From the NCBI GenBank assembly GCA_016234595.1, contig JACRBG010000034.1:32017-96016 (forward strand): 64,000 bases of DNA. The letters are read 5' to 3'. The stretch is from Chloroflexota bacterium (GTDB lineage Bacteria; Chloroflexota; Anaerolineae; Aggregatilineales; J027). The notes beneath the pieces are model-generated. The model saw only the letters and a list, made by a program, of their open reading frames with translations. It was not told the origin of the DNA and did no database searches. Made by a program: the position numbers and the translations under genes. The number at the start of each line of letters is the position of its first letter. Positions within the stretch are counted from its first letter, which is position 1. Below are positions 35,471-44,176 of the stretch, piece by piece.

Positions 35471-36538
35471 TTGATCGCATTAACCCAAGCAGAGCGTATG
35501 ACCACAGAACAATATATTCACCACTACACCCCGACCAAGATTGACGGCGATTTTGTAGGGAAACACGTTGTCACCGTTGAACAATTTGCCCGCCCCGATA
35601 TGGAAGTCCTTTTTCAAGCAGCCTATACTTTGCGGAAGCGCATCCATGCAGGAGATCGCAGTGTGCTGGATTTATGTGCAGGCAAGGTCATGGCAACCCT
35701 GTTTTTTGAGGCCAGCACCCGTACCGATATGTCATTCCAAGCAGCGATGTTGCGCTTAGGGGGTGAAGTGATTGCTACGAGCGGTGGGGTACAATTTTCA
35801 TCAGTTTATAAAGGTGAAAATCTACCAGATACCATTCGGGCAGTGGCATGTTATGCGGATGCGATTGTGCTGCGTCATCCTGAAGTCGGGTCATCTTATC
35901 AAGCGGCCTATTATCTTGACCAACTTGCCGAGCGTTTGGGGCATCAATCGGTGGTGATTAGCGGCGGCGATGGTGTTGGTGAGCATCCTACGCAAGCACT
36001 GCTCGATTTGTTCACCATCCTTGATTATAAAGATAGTCTCGACCACTTGCAGGTCACGATGGTGGGTGATTTGCGCTATGGCCGCACAGTGCATTCGCTG
36101 TCAAAATTAATTGCGATTTATGGGGCGACCCATATCTCGCTGAATTTTGTTTCGCCCGATGCTTTGCAGATGCCCACTAATGTAGTGAAATTCCTGAATG
36201 AGAGTGGAATTCAAGTGAATCAGACCAGCGAACTAAACGAGGTCATTGGCGAGAGTGATGTTATTTACTGGACACGTATTCAACAAGAACGTTTTGCTAA
36301 TCCAGCCGATTATGATGCGATTGCGGATCATTTTATTATGACGCCATCAGTGTTAGCTGGGGCTAAAGACGAGGCCATTTTGATGCACCCACTGCCCCGC
36401 AAACATGAAATGGGCACACCTGCCGACCATGATGTCCTAGATAATGATGCACGCAGTGTCTATTTTAATCAGATGGAAAATGGCATGTTTGTACGGATGG
36501 CCCTGTTAGCCAAAGTTTTAGGAGTGCGCGAGATTTAA
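35471..36538 (+). CDS. pyrB: aspartate carbamoyltransferase
   Basis: This 355-residue enzyme condenses carbamoyl phosphate with aspartate, the first committed step of UMP synthesis. Seen motifs are ASTRTDMSFQ (the carbamoyl-phosphate loop STRT), HPxxG-like GGDGVGEHPTQALLDLFT, and MHPLPRKHEM. The start is a TTG at 35471 with AAGGAG 8 nt upstream; an ATG nine codons later (35498) is the alternative, and the longer frame from 35429 would begin inside the attenuator. Length is slightly above the usual ~310. No pyrI is adjacent. It opens the pyrBCDEF operon behind an attenuator-like leader. Confidence 0.93.
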   Translation: MIALTQAERMTTEQYIHHYTPTKIDGDFVGKHVVTVEQFARPDMEVLFQAAYTLRKRIHAGDRSVLDLCAGKVMATLFFEASTRTDMSFQAAMLRLGGEVIATSGGVQFSSVYKGENLPDTIRAVACYADAIVLRHPEVGSSYQAAYYLDQLAERLGHQSVVISGGDGVGEHPTQALLDLFTILDYKDSLDHLQVTMVGDLRYGRTVHSLSKLIAIYGATHISLNFVSPDALQMPTNVVKFLNESGIQVNQTSELNEVIGESDVIYWTRIQQERFANPADYDAIADHFIMTPSVLAGAKDEAILMHPLPRKHEMGTPADHDVLDNDARSVYFNQMENGMFVRMALLAKVLGVREI

Positions 36539-36543
36539 CCCTT

Positions 36544-37632
36544 ATGTCCAAATACCTACGAATCCCCGGTATGGTTGACCCCCACGTCCATTTACGTGAC
36601 TTGGAGTGGGCACACAAAGCCACTTTTGCCAGCGAGACAGCAGCAGCTTTGGCCGGTGGTTATTGGGCGATTTTGGATATGCCCAATACACCTCCTTCCA
36701 CAATTGACCATGCCGCATTGGAATTAAAGTTAGATACGATTCAGCATCAAGCGGTTTGTGATTGGGGGCTGTATTTTGGGGCATCTCAAGGAGGTAACCA
36801 AGCAGAATATGCCGGGGTATTCTCGCAGGTTTGTGGACTAAAAATCTATTGCAACGCGACGACAGGGACGCTACTGGTTGAAGATCAGGCGTTACGTGAG
36901 GCCCATTTCGCGGCATGGCCTGTGGGGAAGCCCATTGCTGTACATGCTGAAGGGGATACCGTCGCGGAAATTTTGGAACTCGTCCGCAAATTTCACAAAC
37001 CCACCCATTTTTGCCATATCAGCACCGCCTATGAGATTTATCTGCTGCGTTTGGCAAAAGAAGAAGGGTTACCCGTAACGGTGGGAGTGACACCCCATCA
37101 TCTCTACCTTGATGAAGATGATGCTCGAGCGATGGGATCATTGGGGTTAATGAAACCACTGCTGAAAACCAAGGCCGATCAACAGGCGCTTTGGCAGGCG
37201 ATTAGTGACGAGGTGGTGGATGTGATTGAATCCGACCACGCCCCGCATGCCCTCATTGAAAAATACTCGGCTAATCCGCCCTATGGTGTACCGGGGTTGG
37301 AGACGACTCTGCCCCTGATGGCCCTTGCCGTCGCGGACGAACGCTTATCGGTTGAGCGCCTTGTTGATTTGGTGGCGATCAATCCCCAACGCATCTTTGG
37401 CCTGACCCCACCCCCCGATACCTATACATTGGTGGATTTACATGAGACCTATGTGATTGACAACGCCAATATGCGCACGCTGTGCGGTTGGTCACCTTTT
37501 GATGGCATCAAAGTTCATGGACGGGTGATGGAAGTTTGGGTGCGCGGACAGTATGTGTTTGACGGCGAAAATGTATTGGTCGAGGCGGGTTTCGGTCAAA
37601 ATGTGGCGGCGACAAGTGAGATTAGCCAATGA
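36544..37632 (+). CDS. pyrC: dihydroorotase
   Basis: This 362-residue amidohydrolase cyclises carbamoyl aspartate to dihydroorotate. Metal-binding motifs are DPHVHLRD near residue 14, HAEGD near 136, FCHIST near 158 and ESDHAPH near 230 with the catalytic Asp. The position between pyrB and pyrD supports dihydroorotase over related hydantoinases. It starts 5 nt after pyrB and its stop overlaps pyrD by 4 nt (ATGA), so the operon is tightly coupled. Confidence 0.92.
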   Translation: MSKYLRIPGMVDPHVHLRDLEWAHKATFASETAAALAGGYWAILDMPNTPPSTIDHAALELKLDTIQHQAVCDWGLYFGASQGGNQAEYAGVFSQVCGLKIYCNATTGTLLVEDQALREAHFAAWPVGKPIAVHAEGDTVAEILELVRKFHKPTHFCHISTAYEIYLLRLAKEEGLPVTVGVTPHHLYLDEDDARAMGSLGLMKPLLKTKADQQALWQAISDEVVDVIESDHAPHALIEKYSANPPYGVPGLETTLPLMALAVADERLSVERLVDLVAINPQRIFGLTPPPDTYTLVDLHETYVIDNANMRTLCGWSPFDGIKVHGRVMEVWVRGQYVFDGENVLVEAGFGQNVAATSEISQ

Positions 37633-38768
37633 GGAAGTGGATACGAATCCTATTTCTAGGGGGCTATCAATTCGCCTATACCAAAATCGCTCGCCCATTA
37701 ATCTTTCGGAATAATCCCCAACAGGCTCATGAAAAAACTCTGCAATTACTGCGAGGTTTGGACGAGCGGAAATGGACATATCCCCTTCTAAAAATGACTC
37801 ATGGGGCGGCATTTCAAGTTCGTCCCATTGAGGTGGGTGGGGTTCGATTGGCACATCCGATGATTTTGGCAGCCGGTTTTGTCAAAGGCCAGGGTTTCGG
37901 CAACGAGGACGAGGCATTATCAGCGGTGGATCAGACGATTATCCCCGGTTGGCGGAGTATGCCGCTGCTGGTAGGAGCGGTTGAATTCGGCTCATTCACG
38001 CGCTGGCCGCGGATGGGCAATACTGGCACTGCCATCTGGCGAGATGTGCCAACTCAATCCACCCAAAACCGCATTGGACTAAAAAATCCGGGAGCGCAAG
38101 CTGCGGCTGAGTTTTTAGCTAGGCGGAAAAAAGCGCTGCCATTAGTTTTTGGCATCAACATCGCGGTAAGCCCCGGTGTGACTGACGCCGAACAGGAAAA
38201 ATGTGAAGTTGTTGAGTCCATCGCGTTTTTTCTGGCGCGTGGTATTCGACCTGCTTGGCTTACGCTCAATTTAAGCTGCCCCAATACCGAGGATGATCCC
38301 GGCGCTCATCAAACTGCAAGCCGCGCCCGCGATTTATGCCATGCCGTCGTTGAGTTAGTCCAAGATATTCCATTGTGGGTGAAAATCGGCCCTGATCTCG
38401 CCGACCAACAATATCAGGCCTTGCTGAGGATATTTGAGGAAACAAAGGTGCGGGCTGTAATTGCGACCAACACGCTTGGTCAGCCAACCCCTGATAATCT
38501 TAACATTACAGCAGGTGTCGGTGGCGGAAAATTACACTCAAAAGCCGTGGAGGTGGTTAAGCTATTGATGGCTGAAAAACAGCGTCAAGGCTATCAGCTC
38601 GACATTATCGGCTGTGGTGGGGTAATGGACGGTCAGACCTATGCCGATTTTACACGACACGGAATCAAGGCCATGCAATACTGGTCAGCACTGGTTTATC
38701 GAGGCCCGCTGGTCGCAGCAATTATTCAGCATGAAAAGGATACCTATGGCATCGGAAATTCAGATTAA
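37629..38768 (+). CDS. pyrD: dihydroorotate dehydrogenase
   Basis: This 379-residue FMN enzyme oxidises dihydroorotate to orotate. The N-terminal extension (QFAYTKIARPLIFRNNPQQAHEKTL) and the QAHE motif fit the membrane-associated, quinone-dependent class 2. In contrast, LNLSCPNTED has Cys where many class 2 enzymes have NVSSPN, and the INIA and NTLG segments are more general. The class is therefore class 2 with some doubt. GCGGVMDG and the AMQYWSALVYRGP end supply FMN phosphate contacts. It overlaps pyrC by 4 nt and pyrE by 23 nt. Confidence 0.88.
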   Translation: MRKWIRILFLGGYQFAYTKIARPLIFRNNPQQAHEKTLQLLRGLDERKWTYPLLKMTHGAAFQVRPIEVGGVRLAHPMILAAGFVKGQGFGNEDEALSAVDQTIIPGWRSMPLLVGAVEFGSFTRWPRMGNTGTAIWRDVPTQSTQNRIGLKNPGAQAAAEFLARRKKALPLVFGINIAVSPGVTDAEQEKCEVVESIAFFLARGIRPAWLTLNLSCPNTEDDPGAHQTASRARDLCHAVVELVQDIPLWVKIGPDLADQQYQALLRIFEETKVRAVIATNTLGQPTPDNLNITAGVGGGKLHSKAVEVVKLLMAEKQRQGYQLDIIGCGGVMDGQTYADFTRHGIKAMQYWSALVYRGPLVAAIIQHEKDTYGIGNSD

Positions 38769-39399
38769 AGTGGCGAAGGCCCTACTTAAAATAGGGGCGG
38801 TGGGATTTAGCCCACACAAGCCGATTACGTTTAAATCAGGCCTCATTTCGCCTGTCTATGTAGATAATCGCCGCCTAATTTTTTGGCCTGAACAGTGGCA
38901 TATCATTATTCAGGGATTTCAGCAGTTGGTGTTTGAAGCAGGTATCCAATTGGAGGTTATTGCGGGGATTGAAACGGCAGGAATTCCACACAGTGCCGCG
39001 CTCGCTTTTGAGATGCAAATGCCGTCGGTGTTTGTTCGTAAGCAAGCCAAAGAGCATGGCACCAAAAGCCGCATTGAGGGGGGCGGTGTCGAAGATAAGC
39101 GAGTATTGCTGATTGAAGACCTTGTGACGACAGGCGGCAGCAGTCTATCAGGGGTTGAAGCCTTACGCGCTGATGAGGCGATTGTGACTGACTGCCTTGC
39201 AATTGTAAGCTATGGTTTTCCGCAAGCCGCCACAGCCTTTGCAGCAGCAGGTGTGACCTTGCACACCCTCACCAATTTCAGTGTGATTTGTGAGCAAGCT
39301 CTAGAAGCTGGATATTTTTCGGCAGATGAGATGATTATTATTCAAGATTGGTTTTCGGATGCCCCCAATTGGGCCGCAAAATATGGATTTGCTAAATGA
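38746..39399 (+). CDS. pyrE: orotate phosphoribosyltransferase
   Basis: This 217-residue enzyme makes orotidine 5'-phosphate from orotate and PRPP. The PRPP loop is VLLIEDLVTTGGSSLSG near residue 120, and the N-terminal FKSGLISPVYVDNR is typical for PyrE. ATG at 38746 has AAGGA 5 nt upstream and lies inside the end of pyrD; longer in-frame starts (38641, 38731) add residues with no family match. It overlaps pyrF by 4 nt. Confidence 0.92.
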   Translation: MASEIQIKVAKALLKIGAVGFSPHKPITFKSGLISPVYVDNRRLIFWPEQWHIIIQGFQQLVFEAGIQLEVIAGIETAGIPHSAALAFEMQMPSVFVRKQAKEHGTKSRIEGGGVEDKRVLLIEDLVTTGGSSLSGVEALRADEAIVTDCLAIVSYGFPQAATAFAAAGVTLHTLTNFSVICEQALEAGYFSADEMIIIQDWFSDAPNWAAKYGFAK

Positions 39400-40196
39400 A
39401 CCCTTCGTTTGAAAAATTGACCCAACGCATGAATCAGGCCAATTCGCTGTTGTGTGTTGGCTTAGACAGCACAATTGAAAAGATTCCAGCCCGATTTCAA
39501 AATGAACCGACCCCACAATTTGCCTTTAATCGCTGGGTGATCGAACAGACTCATCTTTATGTTTGTGCCTATAAGCCGAATCTGGCGTTTTATGAGGCCC
39601 GCGGCGATCAAGGGTGGCGCGAACTTAAACAGACGATGGATTATCTGCGCGACCAGTACCCTGATATTTTCACAATCGCCGATGCGAAACGGGCTGATAT
39701 TGGGTCAACTAATGCTGGCTACGTCACAGCGATTTTTGATTGGCTAGGATTTGATGCTGTCACGCTAAATCCCTATCTAGGTAAAGAAGCATTGCTCCCA
39801 TTCCTCGAACGTACCGACAAAACCAACATCTTACTATGCCGCACGTCTAACCCCGGCGCAGGGGAGTTTCAAGACCTGCGTATTGGCGAAAAAACATTGT
39901 GGCAGGTGGTAGCGGAACGGGTTTGCACGGAATGGAACACTGCTAGTAATTGTATGTTGGTGGTTGGGGCGACCTATCCGGCTGAACTGAAACAGGTACG
40001 TGCAATGGTGGGGGAAATGACCCTGCTTGTGCCGGGGATTGGCACACAGGGCGGGGATGTTGAGTTGGTGTTGAAGGTCGGCCTCAATGAAAATAAACAG
40101 GGCCTCATCCTCAATGCCTCACGGTCAATTATCTTTGCCGCAAATCCATCAATAGAGGCCCAAAATCTACGAGATGAGATTAACCAGTATCGCTAG
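39396..40196 (+). CDS. pyrF: orotidine 5'-phosphate decarboxylase (type 2)
   Basis: This 266-residue enzyme decarboxylates OMP to UMP, the last step of the pathway. LCVGLDSTIEKIP at the N-terminus and the catalytic DAKRADIGSTNAGY near residue 90 are those of the longer type 2 (PyrF, Mycobacterium-like) family; AVTLNPYLGKEALLPF and VPGIGTQGGD complete the barrel. It ends the pyrBCDEF operon, and the last 4 nt overlap the convergent livF end. Confidence 0.93.
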   Translation: MNPSFEKLTQRMNQANSLLCVGLDSTIEKIPARFQNEPTPQFAFNRWVIEQTHLYVCAYKPNLAFYEARGDQGWRELKQTMDYLRDQYPDIFTIADAKRADIGSTNAGYVTAIFDWLGFDAVTLNPYLGKEALLPFLERTDKTNILLCRTSNPGAGEFQDLRIGEKTLWQVVAERVCTEWNTASNCMLVVGATYPAELKQVRAMVGEMTLLVPGIGTQGGDVELVLKVGLNENKQGLILNASRSIIFAANPSIEAQNLRDEINQYR

Positions 40197-40906
40197 ACTT
40201 CGCCTAGATAGGCTTTGCGAACCGTCTCGTTTTGTTGGAGTGATTTGGCATCATCGGCAAGGGTAATCATGCCCGTTTGCATGACATACCCCCGATTTGC
40301 CACGTCGAGAGCCATCAGCGCATTTTGCTCGACCAGCAAAATCGTCGTGCCTTGCTCGTTCAAATAGGTGATAATCCGAAAAATATCCCGCACCAATAGT
40401 GGAGCCAGCCCCATTGAAGGCTCATCGAGCAGCAAGATGCGCGGGCTACCCATCATGGCGCGACCCATCGCTAACATTTGCTGCTCTCCACCGGAAAGCG
40501 TACCGCCCAGTTGTCTTTCGCGTTCTTTTAGGCGGGGGAAGGTGGCAAAGACAAAATCCAAATCGCGGGCGATGCCTTCTTGATCACTGCGGGTGAAAGC
40601 CCCCATATCCAAATTTTCACGCACGGAGAGTCGCTTAAAAATCTTGCGGCCTTCGGGTGATTGACCAACCCCACGCGCTACAATTTCATGTGGACGCAAA
40701 CGGGTAATGTCTTCGCCATTGAGTACCACCTTGCCAGAAGCGGCAGGTACGATACTACAAATCGTGTTAAGGGTAGTGGTTTTGCCTGCGCCATTGCCGC
40801 CAATCAGGGTCACAATTTCGCCTTCTTCAACTGTCAGCGAAATGCCCTTAAGGGCGTGGATTTTGCCATAATAGGTATGCAGGTCTCTAACTTCTAAAAG
40901 TGCCAT
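40193..40906 (-). CDS. livF: branched-chain amino-acid ABC transporter ATP-binding protein
   Basis: This 237-residue ATPase has Walker A GGNGAGKTT, signature LSGGEQQMLA, Walker B ILLLDEPSMGL and the H-loop region VEQNA, typical of LivF. With LivG it powers uptake of branched-chain amino acids or related compounds through the LivH/LivM permease pair. It ends the operon, 6 nt after livG. The 3' end overlaps pyrF on the other strand by 4 nt. Confidence 0.92.
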   Translation of the reverse strand: MALLEVRDLHTYYGKIHALKGISLTVEEGEIVTLIGGNGAGKTTTLNTICSIVPAASGKVVLNGEDITRLRPHEIVARGVGQSPEGRKIFKRLSVRENLDMGAFTRSDQEGIARDLDFVFATFPRLKERERQLGGTLSGGEQQMLAMGRAMMGSPRILLLDEPSMGLAPLLVRDIFRIITYLNEQGTTILLVEQNALMALDVANRGYVMQTGMITLADDAKSLQQNETVRKAYLGEV

Positions 40907-40912
40907 AATGGA

Positions 40913-41746
40913 TTAAATCTCTTTTCCGGGCAATACCCGTAATTCTTGGTCTAACTCTTCCGGTGGCTTGCCCAGATAGGCTTCGATAACCTGTGGGTCA
41001 CGCTGCACTTCGGCGGGTGTACCTTCGGAAATCTTACGCCCGTAATCCAGCACCGAGACTTGATCTGAAATATCCATGACCAGCCCCATATCATGCTCGA
41101 TGAGGAAAATAGTCAACCCGCGTTCATCGCGTAGGCGACGGATGAAGCGCATCATGTCTTCAGTTTCTTGTGGATTCATCCCGGCGGCGGGTTCGTCGAG
41201 GAGCAGCAGAATTGGGTCGCTGGCAAGGGCGCGGGCAATTTCTAGCCGACGTTGGGCTCCATAGGACAAATTGGTCGCAGCAAAGTCACCCATGCCCGCC
41301 AGATCAATAAATTCGAGCAAGTCTAAGGCTTTGACCAACGCCATTTCTTCTTCTTGACGGTTTTGGGCATGGCGTAAAGCGCCACCCACTGGGCCAGCAC
41401 CAAGCCGGGTGTGCATTCCCGCTAGGATATTTTCAAGCGTGGTCATACCGCGAAAAAGGTGGATATTTTGATAGGTACGGGCAATGCCTAAGGCGATAAT
41501 TTCATCGGTTCGCAGACCTGCGATATTTTGACCCATGAAATAAATCCCGCCCATGTCTGGTGTGTAAAAGCCTGTCACATTATTAAAAAAGGTGGTTTTA
41601 CCAGCACCGTTCGGGCCAATCAAACTGGCAATCATGCCTTTTTGGATTTGCAGACTGACATTATTGACCGCAGTCAGGCCACCAAATCGTTTGGTGACTT
41701 CGCGGACATCCAAAATCAATTGGTCACTATAGATTTTCTTAGTCAC
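40913..41746 (-). CDS. livG: branched-chain amino-acid ABC transporter ATP-binding protein
   Basis: This 277-residue ATPase has Walker A GPNGAGKTT, signature-region LSYGAQRRLEIARAL, Walker B LLLLDEPAAGMNP and the H-loop in LIEHDM, as in LivG. GTG at 41746 is chosen because GGAGGAGG lies 7 nt upstream and it overlaps the livM stop by only 8 nt; an upstream ATG (41821) would overlap livM by 83 nt. It pairs with LivF to drive the liv transporter. Confidence 0.9.
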   Translation of the reverse strand: MTKKIYSDQLILDVREVTKRFGGLTAVNNVSLQIQKGMIASLIGPNGAGKTTFFNNVTGFYTPDMGGIYFMGQNIAGLRTDEIIALGIARTYQNIHLFRGMTTLENILAGMHTRLGAGPVGGALRHAQNRQEEEMALVKALDLLEFIDLAGMGDFAATNLSYGAQRRLEIARALASDPILLLLDEPAAGMNPQETEDMMRFIRRLRDERGLTIFLIEHDMGLVMDISDQVSVLDYGRKISEGTPAEVQRDPQVIEAYLGKPPEELDQELRVLPGKEI

Positions 41747-44174
41747 CTGCCGCCTCCTCCCGTTGGATTTCTTCGCGCTGGGGTTTGACATTGCCGCGTA
41801 ACTTACGGGCACGTTCTTCAAGCGAGGCTAGTGGTGCAGGCATCAAACCAGCCGGGCGCACTAACATCATGACCACCAACAACGCCCCAAAGGTTAAGTA
41901 GCGATAGTCTTGGAGTGCTCGTAGCATTTGGGGTAGACCCACCAAGACAATGGTGCCAACAATCACACCGGGAATACTACCAACTCCACCGATAATCACT
42001 AAGGCCAACACATTGATTGAAACATTTAATGAAAAGTCAGCAGGGAAAATATTGTTTTGACGGGCCGCAAACAACAAACCCGCCATACCCGCGAAACTTG
42101 CACCAATGGCAAAGGCTAGGAGTTTGGAATTGACCAAGTTAATGCCCTGTGCTTGGGCAATGTCTTCATCACTACGGATGGCTGTCCATGTCCGACCCAA
42201 ACGCGAAGAGCGCAATCGGGTTGAAAAAACTGCAATCAAGCCCGCCCCAACCAATGCCAGATAGAGCAGAATCATGTTTTGTTCGGCGGTTGTGGGATTA
42301 CCCGCTACGGGTTTGTGAATATTGCTCGCGCCAAATGGCCCGCCTGTAATACTTTCCAAGTTTTCGAGGCTGATACTGATGATTTCCCCAAAGCCGAGGG
42401 TCACGATAGCAAGATAGTCACTCCGCAGTCGCAGTACAGGGAAACCCAGTAGAAACCCGGTGAAAGCTGATGCAAAGACCGCCAAGATCAAACCAATGAA
42501 AAATGGTGAGGCCCGTTCGACATCGTTAAAGACGCCAGCTTCTTTGAGAAGGTAGGTTGAACCAAAAGCCACGAGGACGGCGATAACCACTAGCAGTAGC
42601 GAGATTAACAGTGGGGGCTGGTCTTGCCAGAGACGTGCCATATGAAGGGCTTGCGGGGTAGATTCTTTGGCCCGTGTCGACTGTTTGGCCCGTAACCAAA
42701 CGTTGGCTAGTACAAAAATGACCAACGGTACAATCACAATCGCTGTTGCAAGAGTAAAAGCAAGGTTATTGGCGTTATCCACTGATAGGCGCTGACGGTT
42801 GGATTCAACCATCGCGTAGACATAAGCACCCATCGCAAAAAAGGCCACATAGCCGAGGTCAAGCAGGCCCGCATAACCTACCACGATATTGAGACCCAAG
42901 CCCAGCATGGCGTAAATGGCGACTTGGAGCATAACCCCAGTTTGATATTGATCCATAAACAGCGGAGTTGCCATAACCATCGCTAGGCCCGTGCTGATGA
43001 CAAAGGTGGATTCAAAATGTTCGGGAGTTAGACTGCCCCGTAGGGCGTTGAGGGTTAGTAGGCCAGCTAAGAGGAACGCCGCTGCCAAGCTAGCACTCCT
43101 CTCACCTTCGAAAATTCCAAGATGGATCGTGGGTTCAATAAAATAAACCCCATTGGCTTGGATCCGCCACATCGCCAACAAGAAAACCAGCCATATCGGA
43201 ATAAGGATGATGAGCAATTGCAAGAGATAGGGTAGGCGATAGGTTTTGTAGCGCGTATTTCGCAGTGCCAACATCAACGCGATAATCACCAAAAAGCCCG
43301 TCATGAGTTGGAAATTTTGGACAGCGCGTGGGCCAAATCCAAAATTGGTCACATCCAAAATTGGGCCATTCTTAATATTTTCGCCGCGAATATCGCGCCA
43401 AAACGAGGTGTCATAACTCATACTGACGCTGGCGAACAAAAACAGGAATAACAAAATGGGCAATATCAAACGCACCCAACGTAAAACTTCAGGGATAGTT
43501 GATTGAAGCCCTCGGCCTGAACCGCTACGGCTGAGATATTGATTGAGATTTGTCCACCTCTGCGCCCAATGCACCAGTGAAAGGGCATGGTAGATGAGCA
43601 TTGCAAGAACGCTAAAAATGCCTAGGACTAGTGCCGTGCCATATAAGCCGCCGATGCTCAAAATCTTAATATCGAACACATGGATTTTGTCATCGTTAAT
43701 CTTTAGGCTCATGGGATTGGTACGGACGGGGGCATCGGGTGGAAATTCTTGGGTAAGGGGGTCAACCTTCGGATTAGCGAATAATTCTTCCTCCGGTACA
43801 CCGGATAGTTCAGCGGTAGTACGTGGCTTGATCTCATAAAAGTAATTATTGACATCCGTACCATTGGCTTGCCAACGATTGATCAGGCTCATGAACAATA
43901 GGAATGGGATGGCAGTGCCGATACCGAGCGCTACCCCATTTGCCAATAACTGCTTCCAATTGGCCCGACCCTCAAAACGTCGAACCGTCACGACTGAAAA
44001 GGTGATGGTGGTCAACACAAACAGCGGAACAGCCAGCGGGGCCAAATCTTCACGCCCCGGCATTCCAGCAGGTAGGCCAATCAAAATTAGGAAGATGAGG
44101 ACGCCCCCATTGATTAAACCCCGTGTGAAACCTTCTTGGATATAAGGATATTGATTGAATAGTCTTCGCAGCAT
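41739..44174 (-). CDS. livM: branched-chain amino-acid ABC transporter permease, N-terminally extended
   Basis: This 811-residue permease is about twice the usual length. The C-terminal part (about 435-780) is a standard LivM domain: MLGLGLNIVVGYAGLLDLGYVAFFAMGAY, SDYLAIVTLGFGEIISI and MAGLLFAARQN. The N-terminal ~420 residues contain several extra hydrophobic helices and a soluble loop near 95-150 that standard LivM lacks. The ATG at 44174 replaces a longer start (44273) inside livH. The added part could regulate or anchor the transporter; no family is recognised in it. It lies between livH and livG. Confidence 0.87.
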   Translation of the reverse strand: MLRRLFNQYPYIQEGFTRGLINGGVLIFLILIGLPAGMPGREDLAPLAVPLFVLTTITFSVVTVRRFEGRANWKQLLANGVALGIGTAIPFLLFMSLINRWQANGTDVNNYFYEIKPRTTAELSGVPEEELFANPKVDPLTQEFPPDAPVRTNPMSLKINDDKIHVFDIKILSIGGLYGTALVLGIFSVLAMLIYHALSLVHWAQRWTNLNQYLSRSGSGRGLQSTIPEVLRWVRLILPILLFLFLFASVSMSYDTSFWRDIRGENIKNGPILDVTNFGFGPRAVQNFQLMTGFLVIIALMLALRNTRYKTYRLPYLLQLLIILIPIWLVFLLAMWRIQANGVYFIEPTIHLGIFEGERSASLAAAFLLAGLLTLNALRGSLTPEHFESTFVISTGLAMVMATPLFMDQYQTGVMLQVAIYAMLGLGLNIVVGYAGLLDLGYVAFFAMGAYVYAMVESNRQRLSVDNANNLAFTLATAIVIVPLVIFVLANVWLRAKQSTRAKESTPQALHMARLWQDQPPLLISLLLVVIAVLVAFGSTYLLKEAGVFNDVERASPFFIGLILAVFASAFTGFLLGFPVLRLRSDYLAIVTLGFGEIISISLENLESITGGPFGASNIHKPVAGNPTTAEQNMILLYLALVGAGLIAVFSTRLRSSRLGRTWTAIRSDEDIAQAQGINLVNSKLLAFAIGASFAGMAGLLFAARQNNIFPADFSLNVSINVLALVIIGGVGSIPGVIVGTIVLVGLPQMLRALQDYRYLTFGALLVVMMLVRPAGLMPAPLASLEERARKLRGNVKPQREEIQREEAAGD

Positions 44175-44176
44175 GG

